Origin: Pseudomonadota bacterium
GTDB lineage: Bacteria > Pseudomonadota > Gammaproteobacteria > Steroidobacterales > Steroidobacteraceae
Assembly: GCA_021808035.1 (NCBI GenBank)
Contig: JAKBCG010000166.1
Location: 1 to 6,028 of the forward strand
Reading direction: 5' to 3'
Length of the DNA stretch: 6,028 bases
The notes below the pieces were generated by a model. That model searched no databases, was not told the DNA's origin, and was given only the letters and a program-made list of their open reading frames with translations. Below, piece after piece: positions 1-5,323 of the stretch. A program made the translations under genes and the position numbers. Each line of letters opens with the position of its first letter. The first letter of the stretch is position 1.

Positions 1-491
1 GACTGCTGGCGATCCTGCGCCAGGACCCCGACGTCGTGATGGTCGGCGAGATCCGCGATCTCGAGACCGCGCAGATCGCGGTGCAGGCGAGCTTGACCGG
101 CCACCTCGTGCTCTCGACGCTGCATACGAACACCGCGGTCGGCGCGGTCACGCGCCTGCGCGACATGGGGATCGAGCCGTTCCTGCTGTCGTCGAGCCTG
201 ATCGGAGTGCTCGCGCAGCGGCTCGTGCGCGTGCTGAACCCCGAGACGAAGGAGCGCTTCCTCGCGGGCGAATACGAGCGGCGGCTGCTGAACCTGCGCG
301 AGTCCGCCGGCCCCGTCGAGCTCTGCCGTCCGAGCCGCGAACCGGGCACCGGCTATCGCGGCCGCACCGGAATCTACGAGTTGATCTCGGTCGACGATCA
401 CATGCGCACGATGATCCACGACGGCCGCCGCAAGGTGCTCGCCGGGGAGACGACGCTCGAGGAAGTGCTGCGCGTGACGCGCGAGGACTGA
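1..491 (+). CDS. gspE: Type II secretion ATPase GspE, C-terminal 162 residues (5' truncated by window edge)
   Basis: GspE is the cytoplasmic hexameric ATPase that powers pseudopilus assembly in type II secretion, docking on GspL and GspF. The reading frame is open from base 3 and ends at TGA 489-491; the N-terminal domains and Walker A lie outside the window. Seen directly: the Walker B segment RQDPDVVMVGEIRD with its catalytic Glu, followed by the His-box region GHLVLSTLHTNTAVGAVTRL, both classic for GspE/PilB ATPases. TGYRGRTGIYEL and the ending LEEVLRVTRED point to GspE rather than PilB. Two oddities stand out. The usual CxxC...CxxC zinc motif is absent (NPET at 237-248; a single Cys at 324-326 in the second half). 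Also, IHDG joins directly to RRKVLAG at about 414-437, where relatives carry about 22 more residues. The stop overlaps gspF by one base. Identity is secure; whether this variant is fully active is not known. Confidence 0.93.
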   Translation, partial: LLAILRQDPDVVMVGEIRDLETAQIAVQASLTGHLVLSTLHTNTAVGAVTRLRDMGIEPFLLSSSLIGVLAQRLVRVLNPETKERFLAGEYERRLLNLRESAGPVELCRPSREPGTGYRGRTGIYELISVDDHMRTMIHDGRRKVLAGETTLEEVLRVTRED

Positions 492-493
492 TG
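483..493 (+). promoter_or_regulatory. Coupled ribosome binding site and start of gspF
   Basis: GAGGA at 483-487 lies inside the last gspE codons, 3 bases before the ATG at 491. Stop and start overlap as TGATG. The close spacing suggests re-initiation by ribosomes finishing gspE, giving linked amounts of the two partner proteins. The coupling is inferred from layout. Confidence 0.6.
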
Positions 494-1708
494 GGAGCGT
501 TCGAGTACACCGCGCTCGACACCGAGGGCAAGGAGCGGCGCGGTCTGATCGAGGGCGACACGCCGAAGCACGTGCGCCAGCTGCTGCGCGACCGGCAGCT
601 GCTGCCGATCCAGATCCAGGAGGCCGTCCAGAGCGAGCAGAAGCGCGGCCGCGCGCATTGGCTGATGCGGCGCGGGATCTCCTCGCTGGATTTAGCGATG
701 CTGACCCGCCAGCTCGCCACCCTGGTGCGCTCGGGGCTGCCGCTCGACGAATCGCTCCAGGCGGTCGCCGAACAGACCGAGAAGCCGCGCGTGCAGCGGA
801 TCGTGCTCGGCGTGCGCAGCAAGGTCGTCGAGGGCCACCCGCTCGCGGACGGCTTCCGCGACTTCCCGCAGGCGTTCCCGGAGATCTACCGCGCGACGGT
901 CGCGGCCGGCGAGCAGTCGGGGCGGCTCGACCACGTGCTCGAGCGCCTCGCGGACTTCACCGAGTCGCGCCAGGCGATGGGCCAGGAGGTCGGCAACGCG
1001 CTGGTCTACCCGATCGTGCTCGTGGTGTTGTCGTTCGCGATCGTCTCGTTCCTGCTCGCCTACGTGGTCCCGCAGGTCGTCGCGGTGTTCCAGTCCGAGC
1101 ACACCGAGCTGCCGCTCGCGACCCGGATCCTGATCGGCGCAAGCCACGCGATCCGCCACTACTGGATCTTCGGTATCGCCGCGATCGGCGCCGCGGGCTT
1201 CGGGTTCGCCCGCTGGTTGCGGGGCGCGGACGCACGGGTGCGCTTCGACCGGTTCCTGCTGCGGCTGCCACTCGCCGGCAAGCTGATCCGCGGGCTCAAC
1301 ACCGCGCGCTTCGCCCGCACCTTCAGCATCCTGACCGCGAGCGCGGTGCCGGTGCTCGAGGCGCTGCGGATCTCGGCCGACGTCGTGGACAACCAGCCGA
1401 TGAAGCTCGCGGTGCTCGACGCCGCCGCGCGGGTGCGCGAAGGCGCGCCGATCGGCAAGTCGCTCGCGGCGCACAAGCTGTTCCCGCCGATGATGATCCA
1501 CATGATCTCGAGCGGCGAGGCGAGCGGCGAGCTCGAGAACATGCTCGAGCGCGCGGCCCTGAACCAGGAACGCGAGATGGAAGGCCTGATCGCGACGATG
1601 ACCAACCTCCTCGGGCCGTTCATGGTGGTGTTCATGGGCGCGATCGTGATGTTCATCGTGATCGCGCTGCTGCTGCCGATATTCGAGCTCAACGACCTCG
1701 TCAAGTGA
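491..1708 (+). CDS. gspF: Type II secretion inner-membrane platform protein GspF
   Basis: GspF is the polytopic inner-membrane core of the type II secretion assembly platform, contacting GspE and GspL. The 405-residue length is normal for the family. The N-terminus MGAFEYTALDTEGKERRG is the characteristic GspF/PilC opening. Two T2SSF repeats are visible, about residues 70-193 and 273-395. Each has the typical Arg/Phe-rich helix start (LTRQLATLVRSGLPL in the first, RFARTFSILTASAVPVLEAL in the second) and a GE.SG turn (AAGEQSGRL and ISSGEASGEL). Membrane segments are at about 173-200, 222-242 and 374-398, giving the family's three-helix topology. The ATG shares its A with the gspE stop (TGATG) and has GAGGA 3 bases upstream, so translation is probably coupled. 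The next gene is not gspG, so the secretion operon appears to end or split here. The length, repeats and opening leave little doubt about family. PilC is the main alternative and is disfavoured by the adjacent GspE. Confidence 0.95.
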   Translation: MGAFEYTALDTEGKERRGLIEGDTPKHVRQLLRDRQLLPIQIQEAVQSEQKRGRAHWLMRRGISSLDLAMLTRQLATLVRSGLPLDESLQAVAEQTEKPRVQRIVLGVRSKVVEGHPLADGFRDFPQAFPEIYRATVAAGEQSGRLDHVLERLADFTESRQAMGQEVGNALVYPIVLVVLSFAIVSFLLAYVVPQVVAVFQSEHTELPLATRILIGASHAIRHYWIFGIAAIGAAGFGFARWLRGADARVRFDRFLLRLPLAGKLIRGLNTARFARTFSILTASAVPVLEALRISADVVDNQPMKLAVLDAAARVREGAPIGKSLAAHKLFPPMMIHMISSGEASGELENMLERAALNQEREMEGLIATMTNLLGPFMVVFMGAIVMFIVIALLLPIFELNDLVK

Positions 1709-1744
1709 CGCCGCCGCCCGCGCCGGTCGGCGCGCATCGGGGTA

Positions 1745-1773
1745 TTGCACGCGCGGCGCGTTTTGCGATACAA
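1745..1773 (+). promoter_or_regulatory. Candidate sigma70 promoter for the small hypothetical gene
   Basis: TTGCAC at 1745-1750 serves as a -35 box and GATACA at 1767-1772 as a -10 box, with a 16-base spacer. The TTTTGCGATACAAA patch is one of the few AT-rich stretches in this region. Transcription would start near 1779, giving a leader of about 35 bases before the ATG at 1814. The -35 matches consensus at 4 of 6 positions and the -10 at about 3 of 6, so this is a moderate call supported mainly by position and local composition. Confidence 0.45.
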
Positions 1774-1779
1774 ACGCGC
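1756..1779. repeat. Perfect 8-bp inverted repeat over the -10 box, candidate operator
   Basis: GCGCGTTT at 1756-1763 and AAACGCGC at 1772-1779 are exact reverse complements separated by 8 bases (TGCGATAC). The palindrome covers the candidate -10 box, the usual place for a repressor site. In RNA it could also form a hairpin, but no T run follows, so it is not a typical intrinsic terminator for gspF. No known regulator consensus was recognised. Confidence 0.45.
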
Positions 1780-1813
1780 GCGTGACGATCGATCATCGCA
1801 AGGCGCCGATCCC

Positions 1814-2083
1814 ATGAGCGAGAAGCCCGAAGCCGACGAGTTCGAGGAAGAGGACGGCGAGGCGCCCGAGGCCGGCGGCGACGAGGACGTCGAGCACATC
1901 ATCCGCGACGTCGAGTCGCAGCGTCGGCGCGGCTCGAAGGGCGTGGAGCCCGCGTGGCGGCGCCTCGAGCGGGTGATGGAGGAGCGGCGCACCGCGGAGC
2001 TCCTCAGCGACTTCGACGACTACCCGATCGGCGTCGACAGCAACGCCGCCAAGCCCCGCAAGAAAAAGAAGAAGGCGCGCTGA
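1814..2083 (+). CDS. Small charge-segregated hypothetical protein (89 aa)
   Basis: Function is not recognised. The 89-residue product has a strongly acidic N-terminal third (EADEFEEEDGEAPEAGGDED, residues 6-25). A mixed-charge, probably helical middle follows, with EPAWRRLERVMEERRTAELL at 45-64, then DFDDY at 66-70. The tail is very basic (PRKKKKKAR, 81-89). There is no signal peptide, membrane segment or cysteine, so a soluble, partly disordered cytoplasmic protein is likely. The W-R-R-L-E-x-x-x-E-E-R-R block followed by an acidic DFDDY segment loosely recalls short proteins annotated as the PA3496 family in gammaproteobacteria; I cannot confirm that. The ATG at 1814 is preferred, with AAGG at 1800-1803 about 10 bases upstream. 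The frame stays open upstream to a TTG at 1745, but that codon overlaps the candidate -35 box. It sits 105 bases after gspF with its own candidate promoter, so it is probably a separate unit. Confidence 0.75.
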   Translation: MSEKPEADEFEEEDGEAPEAGGDEDVEHIIRDVESQRRRGSKGVEPAWRRLERVMEERRTAELLSDFDDYPIGVDSNAAKPRKKKKKAR

Positions 2084-2116
2084 CGGCGCGCATCGCCCGT
2101 CCCCTTCGCAAACCTT

Positions 2117-2132
2117 CGCGGCTGCGGCCGCG
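2117..2132 (+). other. Short GC-rich hairpin before the amidohydrolase gene
   Basis: CGCGGC (2117-2122) and GCCGCG (2127-2132) can pair around a TGCG loop in the 66-base gap between the small gene and the amidohydrolase gene. No T run follows, so termination is not supported; it may simply reflect high GC. No promoter-like -10 box is visible in this gap, which leaves read-through from the upstream promoter as the simplest source of transcription for the next gene. Confidence 0.25.
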
Positions 2133-2138
2133 TTCACC

Positions 2139-2152
2139 GGAGTGACCCCGTG
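2139..2152 (+). promoter_or_regulatory. Ribosome binding site fixing the GTG start of the amidohydrolase
   Basis: GGAG at 2139-2142 lies 7 bases before the GTG at 2150, an ideal Shine-Dalgarno distance. This supports the GTG as the true start; the first in-frame ATG is residue 60, inside the conserved N-terminal region, and would be too late. Confidence 0.65.
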
Positions 2153-3727
2153 AGCTTCAAGCGCACCGCCCGCGAATGGATCGATCAGCGCCGAGCGACC
2201 CTGTCCGGCTGGCACCGGACGATCTGGGAATACGCCGAACCGGCCTGGCGCGAATACGCCTCCGCCGCGTGGTTCGTCGAGCGCCTGCGCGAGGCGGGCT
2301 TCGAGGTCGAGTCGGGCAGCGGCGGGATGCCGACCGCGTTCGCGGCACGCTGGTCGAACGGCCCGGGCGCGACCGTCGCGGGCTACGCCGAGTACGACGC
2401 GGTCCCCGGCAACTGCCAGGCCGCGGCGACCGCGCGCGGACCGCGCGCCGGACTCTCGACGCACGCGCCCGGCCACACCGATCCGCACTCGGCGCTCGGG
2501 ATCGGCGCGCTCGCGGGGATCCTCGCGGCACAGGCGGCGATGCGCACGCACGGGATCCCGGGAACCCTGCGGTTCTTCGGCGAGCCGGCCGAGAAGGTGC
2601 AGGGCTCGAAGCTCGTGCACGGCCTGCGCGGCTACTACGACGGGATCGACGCGATCGTGAGCTTCCACCCGTTCTACATGCTGCCGCTGTGCAATACGAC
2701 GCGGTGGGACACGCACTGCGGCGCCTATGCGAGCCGGGTGTATTCGTTTCTCTGCGACTCGCCGCAGACCTGGGCGCAGGCCGCCGCCGACAGCCCGATC
2801 CCCGCGGCCCATTCGGCCGCGCGCGCGCCCGGCGCGAACGCCGCGCTGTTCACGATGTACTCGCTCGGCAAGACGACGCTCGAGTCGATGCTCGCGCACA
2901 CCGGCGGCTGGTCGCTGAACGAGGCGATCCTGAGCGCCGGCCAGGCGACCGCGGACAACCTGCCCGCGCAGCTCGCGCAGATCGTCTATGCGTGGCGCAC
3001 GCCGGATCTCGGGATGGCGAACGCGATCCTCGAGGTGCTCGACCGCAACGCCGACCACGCCGCCGCGACCGCGCACTGCCGCGTGGTGAAGCGCTGGGTG
3101 TCGCGCACCCGTCCAGGCGTCGCGAATCACGTGCTCGCCGATCTCACCTACCGCAACCTCGCCGAGGTCGGCCCGCCGCGCTATGACGAGGAAGCGCGAC
3201 GGCTCGCGCGCGAGATCCAGGCGAACCTCGGCCTCGAACCGATGGACGCGCCGTTCCTGCCGGCCTGCGAGCGCCTGATCGATCCGCGCGAGGCCGAGCG
3301 GGCGCTGCGCACGCAGCTGCCGGCATGGCAGACGAACTGGACCTCGGACGACTACGTCGAGATGACCTGGTACGCGCCGACGGTGCGGCTGTACGTCGCC
3401 CGGCCGATGCTCGCGGTCCCGCCCGGCCACCCGGGCTACCCGCCCTGGGTCGCGAACGCGCTCGGCGGGCTCGCGCCCTGCATCGACCCGACGATCGAGG
3501 TCGCCGGCAAGACGATCGCCGCGACGCTGCTCGACGTGCTGACCGACGGTGCGGTGCGCGACGCGGCGCGCCGCGAGTTCGAGGAGCGCACCGGCGGGGC
3601 GCGCCGGATCGAACCGCTCCTGCCGCGGGATTTCGCGCCGCCGATCGAGTATCGCTGGCCGGAGTACGTCGCGACCGCGCGCGGCCGAGACTGGTGGATC
3701 CCGGCGTCCGCCGACCTCGACGGCTGA
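2150..3727 (+). CDS. M20-family (M20D/AbgB-like) amidohydrolase
   Basis: This looks like a cytoplasmic metal-dependent amidohydrolase related to p-aminobenzoyl-glutamate hydrolase subunit B and other M20D enzymes, which cleave amide bonds of N-acyl or amino-acid conjugates. Family landmarks in order are: AEPAWREYASAAWFVERLREAGFEV-type start (residues 29-53), EYDAVPG (81-87, EYDALPG in AbgB), PGHTDPHSALGIGALAG (107-123), GEPAEKVQGSK (144-154), SFHPF (171-175), and a C-terminal TSDDYVEMTWYAP segment (398-410). Candidate metal ligands are D111, H113, E148, H173 and H427. The canonical CGHN/D is replaced by DPHS, and the second Glu of PAEE is Lys, so the metal site differs from textbook M20D. The 525-residue length exceeds AbgB (about 480); the surplus lies in the lid region and an Arg-rich C-terminal tail after residue 475. 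There is no signal peptide. A permease gene converges from 16 bases away. Substrate unknown; family fairly secure. Confidence 0.82.
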   Translation: MSFKRTAREWIDQRRATLSGWHRTIWEYAEPAWREYASAAWFVERLREAGFEVESGSGGMPTAFAARWSNGPGATVAGYAEYDAVPGNCQAAATARGPRAGLSTHAPGHTDPHSALGIGALAGILAAQAAMRTHGIPGTLRFFGEPAEKVQGSKLVHGLRGYYDGIDAIVSFHPFYMLPLCNTTRWDTHCGAYASRVYSFLCDSPQTWAQAAADSPIPAAHSAARAPGANAALFTMYSLGKTTLESMLAHTGGWSLNEAILSAGQATADNLPAQLAQIVYAWRTPDLGMANAILEVLDRNADHAAATAHCRVVKRWVSRTRPGVANHVLADLTYRNLAEVGPPRYDEEARRLAREIQANLGLEPMDAPFLPACERLIDPREAERALRTQLPAWQTNWTSDDYVEMTWYAPTVRLYVARPMLAVPPGHPGYPPWVANALGGLAPCIDPTIEVAGKTIAATLLDVLTDGAVRDAARREFEERTGGARRIEPLLPRDFAPPIEYRWPEYVATARGRDWWIPASADLDG

Positions 3728-3741
3728 GCCCGCGGGGCTTT
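3727..3741 (+). terminator. Weak intrinsic terminator-like hairpin after the amidohydrolase gene
   Basis: AGCCC (3727-3731) and GGGCT (3735-3739) form a 5-bp stem with a 3-base loop, ending in TTT (3739-3741). It begins at the last base of the amidohydrolase stop codon. The T run is short, so it is marginal. The lower strand has no T run after the hairpin, so it would not serve the converging permease gene equally well. Confidence 0.4.
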
Positions 3742-3743
3742 GG

Positions 3744-5159
3744 TCAGCGCGCGACGGTGCGGCGGGCGAGCGTGAGTTCGCTCGCGGCGATCGCGGCGCG
3801 CTCGGTCGCCGGATCGAACGACCGGCTGAGCCAGAGATAGCTCCCGCCGGAGACCAGAAGCCCGGCGAGCCAACCGACGTCGAGGCCGCCGAGCGCCCGC
3901 GCGGCCGGGCCCACGTAGATCCCGGGCAGCACGAAGAACGGCCAGGTCACTGCGAACCCGGCGAGGTACGGCACCAGCCCTCGCCAGCCCCAGGCGCCGT
4001 AGATCCCGCGCGGGTCGAACAGGTCCGTGATCGCGTAGCGGCCGCGGCGCACGAAGAAATAATCCGCGAGGTTCACCGCGGTCCACGGCACGAGCAGGTA
4101 GAACATCACCGTGAGGCTCGCGAACAGCAGCCCGATCGCATCCATCGACAGCGCGAACGCGACCGTGCTCCAGGCGGCCGCGAGCGCGAGGATCGCGCCG
4201 ATCCGCAGCCGGAAGCTCGGTCGCGCGTTGAACAGCGAGTTCGCCGCGGTGACCACGGTCAACATGCCGCTGTACGCGTTCAAGCCCATCGTCGCGACCA
4301 GCGCGGCGACCGACGCGAGCGCGAGCGTGACGCCGAAGCCTGTGAACAGCGCGTTGCCGGCGTCGTGCAGCGCGAGCAGGCCGTCGGCCGCGCCGAGCCG
4401 CGTCGCGAGCCACGCGCCGAGCGCGATCAGCCAGATCGCCGAGGAGGTCGCGCCCGCGAACACCGCGACGATCAGCCGGCCGGGGCGCGCGTCGCGCGGC
4501 AGGTAGCGCGAGTAGTCGGAGATCGACGGCGCGTAGGTGAGGTTGTAGCCCGCGCTCGCGGCGAACTGCGCGATGAACGCCGGCCAGGCGAACGCGCCGG
4601 TCGGCGGATGCGCGACCGGCACCCGGCCGACCGCGATCGCGACGCTGACCGCGAGGTACAGCGGCAGGCAGATCCAGAAGCACCAGCGGAAGATCCGGTG
4701 CAGCCAATCGTGGCCCAGCACCGCGATCAGGATCGCCGCCGAGGTCGCGCCGAGGATCACCGGCGCCGACGCCCAGCCGAGCATCGCCGCGAGGCCGTGC
4801 GCCATCAGCACGAGGTCCGCGACGTTGAACAGGATGAACATCACGAGCGTCGCGAGCAGCACCAGCACCACGCCGCGGTAGCCGAACTGCGCCCGCGACT
4901 GGATCATCTGCGGCAGGCCGAGTTCCGGGCCCTGCGAGGCGTGGAACGCGACGAACACCGTGCCGAACAGGATTCCGAGCGTACCGGCGAGCACGGTATA
5001 GCCGAAGCCGAGCCCCAGGCTCGGGCCGACGAAGCCGATCGCCAGCGTGAAGAAATGGAAGTTGCCGAGGAACCAGAACGTGACCTGGTCGCGGATCCGG
5101 CCGTGTCGATCGTGCTCGGGAACCCAGTCGATCGACCGATGTTCGATGTTGAGTGCCAA
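3744..5159 (-). CDS. NCS1-family nucleobase-type permease (cytosine/purine/allantoin/hydantoin class)
   Basis: This is a complete 471-residue inner-membrane secondary transporter of the NCS1 family, which takes up nucleobases and related ring compounds with H+ or Na+. The N-terminus IEHRSIDWVPEHDRHG followed by WFLGNFHFFTLAIGFVGPSL matches the family's start-of-helix-1 region. Further marks are SISDYSRYLP (212-221) after helix 6 and NLADYFFVRRGRY (363-375) after helix 10, continuing into LFDPRGIYGAW (380-390). About twelve hydrophobic helices are visible, the first near 26-50 and the last near 424-445. The start is TTG at 5159-5157: it is the only start between an in-frame stop at 5192-5190 and the conserved N-terminus. 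GGAA lies 3 bases upstream, a weak, close ribosome site, so translation may be modest. It converges on the amidohydrolase gene and diverges from the MFS gene. Substrate is not determinable from sequence alone. Confidence 0.9.
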   Translation of the reverse strand: MALNIEHRSIDWVPEHDRHGRIRDQVTFWFLGNFHFFTLAIGFVGPSLGLGFGYTVLAGTLGILFGTVFVAFHASQGPELGLPQMIQSRAQFGYRGVVLVLLATLVMFILFNVADLVLMAHGLAAMLGWASAPVILGATSAAILIAVLGHDWLHRIFRWCFWICLPLYLAVSVAIAVGRVPVAHPPTGAFAWPAFIAQFAASAGYNLTYAPSISDYSRYLPRDARPGRLIVAVFAGATSSAIWLIALGAWLATRLGAADGLLALHDAGNALFTGFGVTLALASVAALVATMGLNAYSGMLTVVTAANSLFNARPSFRLRIGAILALAAAWSTVAFALSMDAIGLLFASLTVMFYLLVPWTAVNLADYFFVRRGRYAITDLFDPRGIYGAWGWRGLVPYLAGFAVTWPFFVLPGIYVGPAARALGGLDVGWLAGLLVSGGSYLWLSRSFDPATERAAIAASELTLARRTVAR

Positions 5160-5196
5160 AGGTTCCGTGGTGCCCGAGCGAGGAAGGTCTCAGGCG

Positions 5197-5225
5197 ACTA
5201 TACCGGCATTCGCGGTGCCGGACCA
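5197..5225 (-). promoter_or_regulatory. Candidate promoter of the NCS1 permease gene
   Basis: Read on the lower strand, TATAGT (plus-strand 5197-5202) is a good -10 box, with a poor -35, TGGTCC (plus-strand 5220-5225), 17 bases upstream. The leader to the TTG start would be about 30 bases. The weak -35 would suit an activator-dependent or low-level promoter. Confidence 0.4.
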
Positions 5226-5234
5226 TGGCCGGCG
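5203..5234. repeat. Three alternating CCGG-type half-sites, candidate shared operator
   Basis: CCGGCA (5203-5208) and TGCCGG (5216-5221) are exact inverted arms separated by 7 bases. The second arm, as GCCGG (5217-5221), also pairs with CCGGC (5229-5233), again across 7 bases. The three arms start every 13 bases with alternating orientation and lie between the -10 and -35 of the candidate permease promoter. The layout resembles a dimeric regulator site, but CCGG is common in GC-rich DNA. Confidence 0.35.
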
Positions 5235-5253
5235 CGATGAGCCGCGCGCGAGT

Positions 5254-5282
5254 TTGCGGCGCCCGCCGCGCACGCGTAGATT
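5254..5282 (+). promoter_or_regulatory. Candidate promoter of the MFS transporter gene
   Basis: TTGCGG at 5254-5259 and TAGATT at 5277-5282 are separated by 17 bases; the -10 box matches consensus at 4 of 6 positions and the -35 at 3 of 6. Transcription would start near 5289, leaving a leader of about 35 bases. A possible ribosome site ACAGGA (5306-5311) lies 12 bases before the ATG at 5324, somewhat far. Confidence 0.45.
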
Positions 5283-5323
5283 CGCGCAAGGCAAGCACCC
5301 GCCGCACAGGACCTTCGCCCCGC

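Noticed and set aside
1719..1734. Hairpin CGCGCC-GGTC-GGCGCG just after gspF as an intrinsic terminator
   Set aside because: A 6-bp stem with a 4-base loop is present, but no T run follows; such stems are common in this base composition.
658..1785. Overlapping frames inside gspF on both strands (658-1785 plus, 692-1750 minus)
   Set aside because: Low-complexity Arg/Ala-rich translations in alternate frames of gspF; no ribosome site or motif.
1745..1813. Upstream TTG start adding 23 residues to the small hypothetical protein
   Set aside because: The TTG coincides with the candidate -35 box, the added residues are Arg-rich and unlike the rest, and the ATG at 1814 has a reasonable ribosome site.
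2103..2119. Direct repeat CCTTCGC at 10-base spacing before the amidohydrolase gene
   Set aside because: Only two 7-base copies in a GC-rich leader with no promoter next to them; too little to call a binding site.
1793..3430. A 545-codon lower-strand frame across the small gene and the amidohydrolase
   Set aside because: The product is Arg/Ala/Gly/Val-rich with no recognisable motif and lies opposite a well-supported M20 gene; it is a GC shadow.
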